Source: JALYXI01 sp963795835 (GTDB lineage Bacteria > Acidobacteriota > Terriglobia > Bryobacterales > Bryobacteraceae). Taken from it: 64,000 nt of DNA. Every line of letters begins with the position of its first letter. Within the stretch, counting starts at the first letter, position 1. The stretch covers positions 62,001-126,000 of the forward strand of contig CAWCJC010000008.1 in the NCBI GenBank assembly GCA_963795835.1, written 5' to 3'. Shown piece by piece: positions 27,091-36,377 of this stretch. The notes beneath the pieces are model-generated. The model searched no databases, had not been told where the DNA came from, and saw only the letters and a list, made by a program, of their open reading frames with translations. The translations under genes and the position numbers were made by a program.

Positions 27091-27320
27091 TTAGGCAGCG
27101 ACAACGATAGTGTAATTCCGCCGTTCACTTGCGCCAGGAAAGTTTTGGTTGTCGTCTCTCTCGCGCCGGGCTTCGATCAGTTTCTTCGCAACATCACGTG
27201 CGATTTCGAGCGCCTCGGCTATAGTCTGCCCCTGTGCTATGAATCCAGGAACTCCTCCCAGGTCGCAAGGAAGACTCCTTCCGGCAACCGTTCCACCTGG
27301 ACCTGAATCGCTACTTCCAT
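27091..27320 (-). pseudogene. hicB: Second HicB-like antitoxin, frameshifted
   Basis: ATG 27320 opens MEVAIQVQVERLPEGVFLAT, then the correct frame changes to VPGFIAQGQTIAEALEIARD and VAKKLIEARRERDD, ending at 27091. One missing base around 27260 explains this (for example GAGGAGG shortened), restoring ATWEEVPGFIAQGQ. About 77 aa. The partner hicA follows directly. With both partners broken the pair would be inert, unless these are sequence errors. Confidence 0.7.
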
Positions 27321-27441
27321 CGCGACTTGATCTTAGCATTTTGCAATGTCCGCGCCGTCTATCGCGTGGCTGATGGCCGTAAGGAGACAAGCCGGTACGT
27401 TCGAGATTACTATGGGCTACGTCCCTCGAGGAGCTGCGATT

Positions 27442-28371
27442 ATGGATCGTAAAAAGCCGTCCGACTTACTACAGAAGCCGTTCGAACACTTAAGCGAATA
27501 TCGGGGCGGGAACCACAGGCGAGCGTTCCTCGAAAACGCGGGCAGGTTCGCTGTAAGCGCGCTGACGGCCGGCTCCGTCCGTGCCTGGGCTCAGGGAAAG
27601 GAGACTCACCCGGCCTCCGCTCGCGTCCTCGATCAGCTCAGAACACACTTCACGTTCCAAATCTCGGTCGACGTCACCACCCTGCCGCTGGGTCTGTCAG
27701 TTGCCGGCGCGGGGCTGAAGGGCGGCGTCGATATCGTCGAGATGGGCACGCCGCTGCTCAAAAGCGAGGGAGTCTCCAACGTGGTACCAGCCTTCCGCAA
27801 GCAGTTTCCCAAGGCGCTGCTCTTGGCCGATATGAAAACAATGGACGGCGGTGCTACGGAGGCGCGCGGCGTCTATGCGGGTGGCGGCAATATTATCGAT
27901 TTTCTGGCGCTCGCTGGTGTGGATACAGCCAGGGCGATCTGCGCGGTGCGCGATGAGTTCAGGCGCAGCTCCGAACTTCCGCGACTTGTCTTTTCGGATG
28001 TTATGGTGCCGCATCAGGGCCCAGCCGCGCAGGCCGCCGATGCCGCGCTTCGTATGCTGGAGGCCGGCGTGGACGCGGTGGGCGTTCACCTGCAATCCGA
28101 CGCGCGGCGCGCCAACCCCAAGCTCATTGCGAGTGATGTTCTTGGCGACGCGGTCCGCGCTATTTTCGAGCGCGTCGGTAGAAACGCCCCGGTGCAGGTA
28201 GTGGGCGGACTAAGCGCGGCGCAAGCGAAGGGCCTTGCGCACGCGGGGTTGCGCGCCTTCTGCATTAGCGGCAATCTCGGCCAGCCGGACGCCGTTGTCC
28301 GCTATAATCTACCGCCGGACCAGATCGAACGGTTGATTGCGGCTTTTATCGCCGAAGTGTCGGGGGCCTGA
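27442..28371 (+). CDS. Hexulose-6-phosphate synthase-like (OMPDC superfamily) protein with Tat-like signal
   Basis: 309 aa from ATG 27442, which has GAGGAG nine bases upstream; a longer frame to 27346 has no such site. Residues about 24-53 (NHRRAFLENAGRFAVSALTAG) look like a twin-arginine signal. The remainder is a TIM barrel of the orotidine-phosphate-decarboxylase superfamily, HPS/KGPDC branch: FQISVDVTT at strand 1, GVDIVEMGTPLL, the D-x-K-x-x-D metal motif in LLLADMKTMDGG, VGVHLQSDAR and QVVGGLSAAQAKGLAHAGLR. HPS makes or cleaves hexulose-6-phosphate, a cytoplasmic reaction, so an export signal is surprising. No phosphohexuloisomerase is nearby. Confidence 0.75.
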   Translation: MDRKKPSDLLQKPFEHLSEYRGGNHRRAFLENAGRFAVSALTAGSVRAWAQGKETHPASARVLDQLRTHFTFQISVDVTTLPLGLSVAGAGLKGGVDIVEMGTPLLKSEGVSNVVPAFRKQFPKALLLADMKTMDGGATEARGVYAGGGNIIDFLALAGVDTARAICAVRDEFRRSSELPRLVFSDVMVPHQGPAAQAADAALRMLEAGVDAVGVHLQSDARRANPKLIASDVLGDAVRAIFERVGRNAPVQVVGGLSAAQAKGLAHAGLRAFCISGNLGQPDAVVRYNLPPDQIERLIAAFIAEVSGA

Positions 28372-28642
28372 GTATTCCCCCACTCCGCCATCCCCCGGTC
28401 ACAGAACTTCGACCCTCCCCAAATGCCGGCGCCAGGCAATCTACTTCGGCAGGAACAATTTGCACGGAACGAACCCAGGAAAATACTGAAAAGAAACAAC
28501 ATTGAGTAAATGAGGGAGCACGCCGGCATCCCAAGCGGACCCGCCGCCGACCCAATACCGGCCTGTACCAACCTACCGGCAACCCAACGCGAATTTTAGC
28601 CGCGAACCCGTTCCGGCGCACAGACCGTGTCAAAATCGTTCC

Positions 28643-30973
28643 ATGCGCTGGGTGGCACCCTCCTGCCTGCTTCTCTGCTCCGCCGCCGCACTGCTCTCGC
28701 AAAGCGGAACCGGTGAACTCCGCCTTACCGTTCGGGACCAGGCCGGCGCCCTCACCCCTGCCTCTGCCGAACTCCTCAACCAGGCCGCTCACACGCGCAC
28801 CACCGTCGAAGTCCCGCTTTCTGGCCGTTACTCTTTCCGGGCGCTGCCCTTCGGCACTTACCGTCTCATCGTGACGCATACAGGGTTCGGCCCTTCTAGC
28901 GAACTCCTGGTGATCCGGTCGGAAGTTCCTACGGAGCACGCAGTCACCTTAGCCGTCCAGACTTTTTCCACCGCGGTCGTCGTGGAAGAGGCCGCCACCC
29001 TCGTCGACCCCTCGCGCACTTCCTCGGCCTATTACATCGGCGCGCGCGAGATCCGGGAGCGTGGCCTCAGCCTGCCGGGTCGCGGGCTGACCGATCTCGT
29101 CGTCGCGCAGCCCGGGTGGACCTTTGAGGCGAATGGCATTCTTCATCCGCGTGAATCCGAATATGAAACGCAGTACATCGTCAACGGCTTCCCGGTGCAG
29201 GACAATCGTTCTCCCGCCTTCGCTCCCAGCATTGAAGCGGACGATGTGCAGTCGATGAAGGTCTATACCAGCGGCATTCCCGCCGAATATGGTCAGAAAG
29301 TCGGCGGCGTCATCGAACTCACCACGGAACGCAACACATCGCCCGGATTCCACGGCACAGCCGTCGCGCAAGGCGGCAGCTTCGCCACCGCCGGGGGTTA
29401 CCTTTCAGGCCAGTACGTGGCCGGCAAAACAACGGCCTCGCTAAGCGCGGATGCGTTTCTCACCGACCGGTTCCTCGATCCTCCGGTGATTGCGAATTAC
29501 AGCAATCACGCGTCTCACTCCTCTGTTACGGGCACCCTCGAACGTGACGTGAAGGAAACGGACCGCGTTCGGTTCTCCGTAAGCCGCCGCGCCACCCGCT
29601 TCCTCGTGCCCGATGAGTTGCTTCAGTACGCGGCGGGTCAGCGTCAGGATAGGGCATCGCAAGAAACAACGGGCCAGGCTTCCTGGCAGCATGTCTTCTC
29701 GCCTTCCCTCGTCGGTAATCTTCGGGCGATGTCGCGCGATGTCGAAGCTGATCTGTGGTCCAACGCCCTCTCCACTCCCATTGCCCCCAGCCAGAACCGA
29801 AGTTTTCGCGAAGGCTATGGCGCGGCCAGTCTGGCGGGCCATTCAGGTCGCCACGAATGGAAGGTGGGCGGCGACGCGCGCTATGCCTCGCTCACGGAAA
29901 ACTTCGGTTTCCACATCGCGGCTTACAGAGTTGCGGGCTACCGGCTCTTCGATAAAGATACGCCCGCAAACTTCAGCTTCCGCGGGCACGGTCTGGACCG
30001 CGAACAGTCCGCTTACGCGCAGGATACGCTTCATCTCGGCGCTGTCACGGTAAGCGCCGGTTTGCGCTTCGATCGCTATTCGCTGCTGGTGCGCCAAACC
30101 AGCTTCAGCCCTCGTCTGGGCATCGCGTGGAATCTTCCTCGAACCGGGACGGTGTTGCACGCCTCCTACGATCGAACGTTTGGAACGCCAGCCTTTGAGA
30201 ACATCTTGGTCTCGGCCTCCGCTGCCGTGCAGACCCTGAACAATTCCGGGCTGTACCTGCCCGTGAAGCCTTCGCGGGGGAACTATTACGAAGTCGGTTT
30301 CACCCAGGCGATCGCGAAACACATCCGCCTCGACGGGAACGCATTTCTGCGAGACATTCGCAATTTCCAGGATGATGACCATCTGGAGAATACGGGCGTC
30401 AGCTTCCCCATCGCGTTTTATCGCGGGCGCGTGCGGGGCTTGGAGGCCAAGCTTCAGGTTCCCCGCTGGGGCGCATTTTCAGGCTTTCTCAGTTATGCCA
30501 ACTCACTGGGCACCGCCCAATTCCCAATTGCGGGCGGCTTGTTTCTTGACGATGGATCCGCCGCGCTGCTGACCGCGAACGATCGGTTCCCCATCTCCCA
30601 GGACCAGCGCAATACCGCGCGCGCCATGGTGCGGTACCAGATCGCCCCGCGGCTTTGGACTTCGTGGAACGCTGCTTACAACAGCGGCCTGCCTTCTGAA
30701 ACCACGCAGCCATATTCGTTCCTGGTTGCGCAATATGGCAAGGCAGTCGTCAACCAGGTGAACTTTGACCGCGGGCGCGTGCACCCGAATTTTTCGCTCG
30801 ATGCCAGCGTGGGCGTGGACGTGTGGAAAAGCGAAAAACGCTCCGTGACCTTGCAGGGCAGCGCCTTGAATTTAACGGATCGTCTCAATGTCATCAACTT
30901 CGCCGGCTTTCTGTCCGGAACGGCAATCGCTCCGCCGCGAAGTTTCGGCTTAAAGCTGCGCGCCGACTTCTGA
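28643..30973 (+). CDS. TonB-dependent receptor
   Basis: 776 aa with signal peptide (MRWVAPSCLLLCSAAALLSQ). Residues about 22-105 form a carboxypeptidase-regulatory-like beta-sandwich (ELRLTVRDQAG), then a plug (EYETQYIVNGFPVQDN, YTSGIPAEYGQKVGGVIEL) and a 22-strand barrel ending in RSFGLKLRADF with terminal Phe, the usual outer-membrane assembly signal. It imports a ligand across the outer membrane with TonB energy. The ligand is unknown; no siderophore or vitamin genes adjoin it. It faces the larger receptor gene at 30978 with 4 bases between stops. Confidence 0.92.
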   Translation: MRWVAPSCLLLCSAAALLSQSGTGELRLTVRDQAGALTPASAELLNQAAHTRTTVEVPLSGRYSFRALPFGTYRLIVTHTGFGPSSELLVIRSEVPTEHAVTLAVQTFSTAVVVEEAATLVDPSRTSSAYYIGAREIRERGLSLPGRGLTDLVVAQPGWTFEANGILHPRESEYETQYIVNGFPVQDNRSPAFAPSIEADDVQSMKVYTSGIPAEYGQKVGGVIELTTERNTSPGFHGTAVAQGGSFATAGGYLSGQYVAGKTTASLSADAFLTDRFLDPPVIANYSNHASHSSVTGTLERDVKETDRVRFSVSRRATRFLVPDELLQYAAGQRQDRASQETTGQASWQHVFSPSLVGNLRAMSRDVEADLWSNALSTPIAPSQNRSFREGYGAASLAGHSGRHEWKVGGDARYASLTENFGFHIAAYRVAGYRLFDKDTPANFSFRGHGLDREQSAYAQDTLHLGAVTVSAGLRFDRYSLLVRQTSFSPRLGIAWNLPRTGTVLHASYDRTFGTPAFENILVSASAAVQTLNNSGLYLPVKPSRGNYYEVGFTQAIAKHIRLDGNAFLRDIRNFQDDDHLENTGVSFPIAFYRGRVRGLEAKLQVPRWGAFSGFLSYANSLGTAQFPIAGGLFLDDGSAALLTANDRFPISQDQRNTARAMVRYQIAPRLWTSWNAAYNSGLPSETTQPYSFLVAQYGKAVVNQVNFDRGRVHPNFSLDASVGVDVWKSEKRSVTLQGSALNLTDRLNVINFAGFLSGTAIAPPRSFGLKLRADF

Positions 30974-30977
30974 TCGG

Positions 30978-33836
30978 CTAAAGAGTAACTTTGATCGCGA
31001 ACTGAAAGGAACGCGCGGGCAGCTGATTCGTCACTCCCGCCAGCGGTTGCCCAAAGCCCGGCCCGGGGGTTGCGCCGTTTCCATAGGTGCCGCTGTACCC
31101 CACGAAATTGGCGTGGTTGAGCAGGTTGAAAATCTCCACGCGCGGCTCAATTCGTAGATGTTCGTTAATGCGGAACGGGCGTTCAATCAGCGTCGCGATA
31201 TCGTAAATCGGCCGCCCCGTGCCGGCGTTCCGGCCGATCACGGCGCCGTTGATCACCGGGCGGTCTGTCGTGGCGCCCGTGTCGCCGCTGTTATTCGTTC
31301 CTGTGACGATGTTGTACGGAAGTCCGGAAGCCAGCGTCGCAATGCCGCCCGCGTGGATTCCCAAGGGCCCTACGTAGATGCCGCTCAGCACGAATCGGTG
31401 CCGCTGATCGAAGATGGCGTTGGCATATTCCGATTTTCCGGTCAGGAGCGCGTCATTCGGGTTCTGGCTCGGAACATCGGGGTCCACGTTGTCGGAGGTA
31501 TGCGACCACGTGTAGCTGGCGAGAACGGAGAACCGCTGGCCCATGCGCCCCGTCAGGTTGAGCTGCAGCGCATTGTAGTGCGAGTAACCGTTGTTCACGT
31601 CACTCTGAATCACGCTGTACGGTGGCTGTGGATTCGTGGCTGCGTTTGGATTGCAGGCCAGGCCGTTCTGCGCGTAGAACAGAATCCAGGAGGGGCGCGT
31701 GCAGTTCGCCGCCTGCGCGCTGCGCGTCTGGCCGGGCGCGGTGCGCGTGAATGTTGTCGGCGCGTTGATGTCCAGAGGCCGGTTGATGCGCACCGTATGG
31801 GATCCGACGTAATCGGCCCGCGCCACCCAGCCTTGCGCCACGCGCCGCTCGAAGCCGAACGTCCACTGTTCGGTGTAAGGGTTCAGCAGCCGCTGGGGAC
31901 GAATGTAGAGGCTGCGCAGGGGCACCGCCGCCCCGGCGGGAAATGCGGGCAGGGGAGCCGCCGCGATGCTGGCCGGAAAGCCGATCTGTCCCGGCGCCGC
32001 CGTGTAGTTGAAGACGCCGGTGGCGCCGGTCAGAGCGTAGTTCGCCTGGCTGTTGTCGACAATTTGCGAGTCGAAGATGCCGAAGCCGCCGCGCATCACC
32101 GTCTTGCCGTCACCCGCCAGATTATAGGCGAACCCCACGCGTGGAGCGAAGCCCAGTTTGAAGTCGGTAAAGGTCTGGCGCTCGTAGCGGAGTCCCAGGT
32201 TAAGCGTCAGGTTCGGGCGCACGCGAAAGTCGTCCTGAACAAAGGCGGACCACAGCGTGTCGTTCACCGTGTAGTTCGCGTTGCCGTAGCTCTGCGTATA
32301 AGTCCGAACGTTGGCCAGATTGCCCAGATAGGCCTGGCTTTCGCAGTAGGCAAGCGCTTGCGTGCAGGTGTTGTAAACAAACTGGCCTAGGTAAAGCGGG
32401 CCGCCGAACTCTTTGCTGTTGCCGCCGCTTCGGGCTTGAATTAAGTCCCCACCGAACCGCAGCGAGTGCCGCCCGCGAATAGACGAAAGCGTGTCGTTGA
32501 TTTCATATTGCCGCGCGGTGAGCAGCGCGGATTGCGAAGTACCAGTGGTAAAGGTTCCGCCGGTCGAAACCGGCACTTGGAACTGCGTGCCGTAATGGAC
32601 GGGGTCAAACTCTGTAATGGGGGAGGCAAGTTGAAATTGCAGGCGTACATTGTTGAGCAGGGAAGGGCTAAGCACCGCGGTTTCGCCCACTTCCTCGGAG
32701 TAAGTGCGCCGGCGGAAAATGCGCGCCACCGTCGGCAGAGTGTTGCCGCCCACGGTGCCGTTTGGGTTCGTATCGAAAAATCCGTCGAAGCCGCTGCGGA
32801 CAAACAGCGTGTTGCGGTCGTTCAACTGGTGGTCCAGGCGTAGAAAGCCGAGCCAGCCATGATAGCGGCCCAGATAACTGCCGGGCGCGATCGGAGAAAT
32901 AATCGGAGAAGCGCGTTCTTCCCGGCTGAATTCGCCCGCCGCAAAGAAGTGCGTTCGCTTGCTGAGTGGGCCTCCCAAGGTAAGCTGCGAAAGCCCCAGC
33001 GAGTTGCTGGTGTAATCGTTCCCGCTCCCCGCGTTTCCCGGGGTAAAACCGGAAAGTGCCGCCGATGTGGCGGCCGGTCGCCAGACCTCCACGGCCATGG
33101 CGCGCAGCCGGTTGCCTCCGCTTCGCGTGATGATGTTCACCGCGCTCCCGGCGCTGAAGCCGTACTCGGCGGAAAAGGAATTCACCAGAATGTTCACCTC
33201 CAGCACGGCGGGTTGCGGAATGTTCGTATGGATCGTCTGGCGGCCCCAGCTATCGTTGCCGGAGGCTCCGTCCACTTCGAACCAAGTCTGGCGGCGTCCT
33301 GTGCCGTCCGTGGTGAACAGAAATTGATTGGTGAAGATATCGCCCTGGTTGATCGCCGGACGGTTCGCGGAATTCAGCAGCGGCAGAAACGTGATGCGCC
33401 GGTCCAACACGGGCGTCTCTTCTAACTGCCGCCCTGTCAGGCGGTCGCCGATCTGCGGAGTATCCGTCCTCACCTCGCCCGCGACCCCGGTCACGCTCAC
33501 TTGCGCCGACCGTCCCGCCAGATCCAACTGCAGATCCACACTGACCGTCGCCCCGCCCGTCAGTTGCAGTACCCCGGATTTGGCGGCGGCGAAGCCGTCT
33601 TTCTCGGCGCGGACAATCACGCTCCCGCCCACAGGCAGGCCCGTGACCGTGTAGTGTCCGGAAGCATCCGTCACAACGGTGCGAGGCGTGTTCGTGAGTG
33701 CGCTCATGATCGAAACGCGAGCTTTCTCAAGTGGAGCGCGGCTCGGGTCGGTGACCGTGCCTTGGACTGTTGCCGTATCGGGCGTTTGCGCCACGCAGCA
33801 CGACACCATCAAAAGGGCAAAACCGAGCCTGACCAT
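30978..33836 (-). CDS. Oar-like TonB-dependent receptor with carboxypeptidase-regulatory domain
   Basis: 952 aa from ATG 33836, which gives a good signal peptide (MVRLGFALLMVSCCVAQ); the upstream extension to 34031 lies across deoB and has no signal, so I reject it. Residues about 20-105 are a CarboxypepD_reg domain (TVQGTVTDPSRAPLEKARV), then a plug (FLFTTDGTGRRQTWFEVDG) and a large beta-barrel ending ARSFQFAIKVTL. Such Oar-type receptors are the hallmark family of Solibacter-like genomes and are thought to take up plant-polymer fragments or act in adhesion. The ligand is unknown. It is divergent from deoB by 63 bases. Confidence 0.9.
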   Translation of the reverse strand: MVRLGFALLMVSCCVAQTPDTATVQGTVTDPSRAPLEKARVSIMSALTNTPRTVVTDASGHYTVTGLPVGGSVIVRAEKDGFAAAKSGVLQLTGGATVSVDLQLDLAGRSAQVSVTGVAGEVRTDTPQIGDRLTGRQLEETPVLDRRITFLPLLNSANRPAINQGDIFTNQFLFTTDGTGRRQTWFEVDGASGNDSWGRQTIHTNIPQPAVLEVNILVNSFSAEYGFSAGSAVNIITRSGGNRLRAMAVEVWRPAATSAALSGFTPGNAGSGNDYTSNSLGLSQLTLGGPLSKRTHFFAAGEFSREERASPIISPIAPGSYLGRYHGWLGFLRLDHQLNDRNTLFVRSGFDGFFDTNPNGTVGGNTLPTVARIFRRRTYSEEVGETAVLSPSLLNNVRLQFQLASPITEFDPVHYGTQFQVPVSTGGTFTTGTSQSALLTARQYEINDTLSSIRGRHSLRFGGDLIQARSGGNSKEFGGPLYLGQFVYNTCTQALAYCESQAYLGNLANVRTYTQSYGNANYTVNDTLWSAFVQDDFRVRPNLTLNLGLRYERQTFTDFKLGFAPRVGFAYNLAGDGKTVMRGGFGIFDSQIVDNSQANYALTGATGVFNYTAAPGQIGFPASIAAAPLPAFPAGAAVPLRSLYIRPQRLLNPYTEQWTFGFERRVAQGWVARADYVGSHTVRINRPLDINAPTTFTRTAPGQTRSAQAANCTRPSWILFYAQNGLACNPNAATNPQPPYSVIQSDVNNGYSHYNALQLNLTGRMGQRFSVLASYTWSHTSDNVDPDVPSQNPNDALLTGKSEYANAIFDQRHRFVLSGIYVGPLGIHAGGIATLASGLPYNIVTGTNNSGDTGATTDRPVINGAVIGRNAGTGRPIYDIATLIERPFRINEHLRIEPRVEIFNLLNHANFVGYSGTYGNGATPGPGFGQPLAGVTNQLPARSFQFAIKVTL

Positions 33837-33899
33837 CAATATATGTTGCCGCAAAATCGGGAGCCGCGATGACGCAAAGCTCCTGTTACATTCGAAAGA

Positions 33900-35069
33900 G
33901 TGTTCACACGTGTGATTTGGATCGTTCTCGATAGCGTGGGCGTCGGCGCCATGCCCGATGCTGCGTCGCAGTTCCATGACGATCCGGCCAGCGATACTCT
34001 GGGCAATATCGATCGCAAACGGCCGCTTCATGTGCCGGTGCTGCAGTCGCTCGGCATTGGCAATTTGAAAGATTTAAAGAATGTGCCCCCAGCCGAAGCC
34101 CCGCTTGCCTCGTTTGGCAAATGCGCGCTTGCGTCACCCGGAAAGGACACGACGACAGGCCACTGGGAAATGGCCGGGATACATTTGGCGAAGCCGTTTC
34201 CCTTGTTTCCCGAGGGCTTCCCCCGCGAGGTGATGGATCCCTTCGAGGAGCGCATCGCGCGCACCGCGATCGGGAACAAGTCGGCTTCGGGTACGGAAAT
34301 CATGGCCGAATTGGGCGAGGAGCACATGCGCACCGGCAGCCCCATCGTCTATACGTCAGCCGATAGCGTCTTCCAGATCGCCGCGCATGAAGACGTCATC
34401 CCGGTTTGGGAGCTTTACAAGATTTGCGAGACAGCGCGCAATATTCTGCGCGGACCGTTTGAAGTGGGCCGCGTCATCGCCCGGCCGTTCACCGGCGAGC
34501 CGGGTTCGTTCACGCGAACCGCCAACCGCCACGATTACGCTGTGCCTCCTCCCCGAGGCATGTTACTCGACCGCCTGGACGATGCAAAGGTTCCCGTTAT
34601 CGGCGTCGGCAAGATCTTCGACGTGTTTCTCGGCCGCGGCATCCGCGACCATGTGAAAACGAAGAGCAACGCCGATGGCATGACGCAAACTGCCCACCTT
34701 TTAAACGAAGTGGAGCGTGGCCTCATCTTTACGAATCTGGTGGATTTCGATTCCGTCTACGGGCATCGCAACAACGTCGAAGGCTATGCTGAGGCGCTTG
34801 AGGAGTTCGATCGGTGGTTGGGCGCCTTCCTCCCGCTATTGGAGGCAGAGGACCTGCTCATCTTATGCGCGGACCACGGCTGTGATCCCACCACCGCCTC
34901 CACCGACCACAGCCGCGAATATACTCCGCTGCTTGCCTACAATGCGGCCAAGCCGCACGGGCAGAATCTAGGCACGCGGCCGACCTTGTCCGATATCGGG
35001 CAGACTGTGGCTCAAAACTTCGGTGTGCGAATCGAAAACGGGACCAGTTTCTTACAGCAGATTCTATGA
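33900..35069 (+). CDS. deoB: Phosphopentomutase
   Basis: 389 aa, family length, alkaline-phosphatase fold. It interconverts ribose-1- and ribose-5-phosphate (and the deoxy forms) in nucleoside catabolism. Seen: WIVLDSVGVGAMPDA with the metal Asp, KDTTTGHWEM with the phosphorylated Thr, and ILCADHGCDPT plus DHSREYTPLL for the second metal site. The start is a GTG. The stop overlaps tpiA by ATGA, so deoxyribose-derived triose phosphates and TpiA are made together. Confidence 0.96.
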   Translation: MFTRVIWIVLDSVGVGAMPDAASQFHDDPASDTLGNIDRKRPLHVPVLQSLGIGNLKDLKNVPPAEAPLASFGKCALASPGKDTTTGHWEMAGIHLAKPFPLFPEGFPREVMDPFEERIARTAIGNKSASGTEIMAELGEEHMRTGSPIVYTSADSVFQIAAHEDVIPVWELYKICETARNILRGPFEVGRVIARPFTGEPGSFTRTANRHDYAVPPPRGMLLDRLDDAKVPVIGVGKIFDVFLGRGIRDHVKTKSNADGMTQTAHLLNEVERGLIFTNLVDFDSVYGHRNNVEGYAEALEEFDRWLGAFLPLLEAEDLLILCADHGCDPTTASTDHSREYTPLLAYNAAKPHGQNLGTRPTLSDIGQTVAQNFGVRIENGTSFLQQIL

Positions 35070-35818
35070 GACAGAAAGTGATGGCGGGGAACTGGAAAAT
35101 GTACAAGACCCCGGAAGAAACCCGCGCCTTTTTTGAGGCCTTCAAGCCGCTGGTGAGTAATACCGAAAGCTGTGAGATTGTGATCTGCCCGCCGTTCCCG
35201 AATATCCCGGTGGCCGTTGCGGAAGCGAAAGGTACGCAAATCTCAATCGGCGCGCAAAATTTGTATTGGGGGAAGGAAGGCGCGGTCACCGGGGAAGTGT
35301 CCGGTTACATGATTCAAGCGCTGGGCTGCATGCATGTGATCGTTGCGCATTCCGAACGCCGCCAATACTTCGGCGAAACCGAGGAGGACGTTCTTCGCAA
35401 GACCATGGCGGCGCTCGATTACGGGCTCACTCCGATCGTCTGCGTCGGTGAGAAACTCGAGGAACGCGAAAGCGGAGCCACCGAAGAGGTTCTGATCGAT
35501 CAGTTCTTAGGCGGCCTCAGCGGCTTGGCGGAGGATCAGTTCGAGAAAATTCTGATCGCTTACGAGCCGGTTTGGGCGATCGGGACAGGCAAGACGGCAA
35601 CCCCGGAGATCGCTTCAGAAGCGCACGCGATCCTTCGGCGGGAAGCAGCATTACGCTTCGGCGACCTAGCCGCGCAGAATCTCCGGATACTTTATGGCGG
35701 TAGCGTAAAACCGGACAACTGCGGCGAACTGATGAACGCCCCCGATATCGATGGCGCGCTGGTTGGCGGCGCCAGTCTGGATCCCGCAAGTTTCGCCAAG
35801 ATCGTGAATTTTCGTTAA
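35066..35818 (+). CDS. tpiA: Triosephosphate isomerase
   Basis: 250 aa TIM barrel. It interconverts dihydroxyacetone phosphate and glyceraldehyde-3-phosphate. The catalytic lysine is in AGNWKM (K11), the electrophile His in IVAHSERRQYF, the catalytic Glu in AYEPVWAIGTGKTA, and the phosphate loop in LYGGSVKPDN and ALVGGASLD. Four-base overlap with deoB. Confidence 0.98.
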   Translation: MRQKVMAGNWKMYKTPEETRAFFEAFKPLVSNTESCEIVICPPFPNIPVAVAEAKGTQISIGAQNLYWGKEGAVTGEVSGYMIQALGCMHVIVAHSERRQYFGETEEDVLRKTMAALDYGLTPIVCVGEKLEERESGATEEVLIDQFLGGLSGLAEDQFEKILIAYEPVWAIGTGKTATPEIASEAHAILRREAALRFGDLAAQNLRILYGGSVKPDNCGELMNAPDIDGALVGGASLDPASFAKIVNFR

Positions 35819-35903
35819 ATGCCGCGTGGCGCGATGCGCGAAGCTCTCGCCGATACTCAACGCCTGGCCAGAAAATCTCTTACAATAGAAGCGGAGAGTA
35901 TAG

Positions 35904-36374
35904 ATGGGTCCCATAGGCTATCCCGAGATGATGTTTATCTTTATCCTGGCCCTACTCCTTTTCGGCCCCAAGAAGCTGCCGGAATTGGGTAAGACCTTGG
36001 GCAAAGCGTTGACAGAATTCAATCGGGCAAAAAACGAACTGAAGAACACGTTCGATCGCGAAATGAAGACCTTAGAGCGGGAAACGGAAAGCATCAAGGA
36101 AGTTACAAACAGTCTGTATCACGATAACTACAATTACGACTACTCCTCCTACGATTCGAATCATCACACCGAATTGACCGATCATCCCGCCCTTGAAGCA
36201 TCAACCACACCAAGCGCATCCGCACCTCAGGGCGCTGAATTCCCTCACGTTGCCGCCGAACATGTTCCGGCTCTCGAAGGTACCGTCGCAAACGGAACCT
36301 ATCATGAACCGGTAATGACGGAAGTTCACCAGGAACCTCCCACTCTCGCAACGGAGCACACCTTAAAGAGCTAA
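35904..36374 (+). CDS. tatA: Twin-arginine translocase TatA/TatB-type subunit with long tail
   Basis: 156 aa, longer than usual TatA (about 60-90). Residues 1-25 are the short membrane helix (MMFIFILALLLFGPKKLPEL) with the FGPKKLPELG hinge and an amphipathic helix (GKTLGKALTEFNRAKNE). After about residue 60 a low-complexity tail begins, with a Tyr/Asn/Asp cluster (YHDNYNYDYSSYDSNHH), then a Thr/Ala/His region. It forms the pore or docking part of the Tat pathway, which exports folded, often cofactor-bearing proteins; several such substrates are in this window. tatC follows by 3 bases. Confidence 0.93.
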   Translation: MGPIGYPEMMFIFILALLLFGPKKLPELGKTLGKALTEFNRAKNELKNTFDREMKTLERETESIKEVTNSLYHDNYNYDYSSYDSNHHTELTDHPALEASTTPSASAPQGAEFPHVAAEHVPALEGTVANGTYHEPVMTEVHQEPPTLATEHTLKS

Positions 36375-36377
36375 TCC

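Noticed and set aside
31158..32390. 410-codon plus-strand frame
   Set aside because: Antisense to the Oar-like receptor; composition is Arg/Val-rich with no motif. A shadow frame.
33837..34031. Upstream extension of the Oar-like receptor
   Set aside because: Lies across deoB, while the internal ATG at 33836 gives a good signal peptide.
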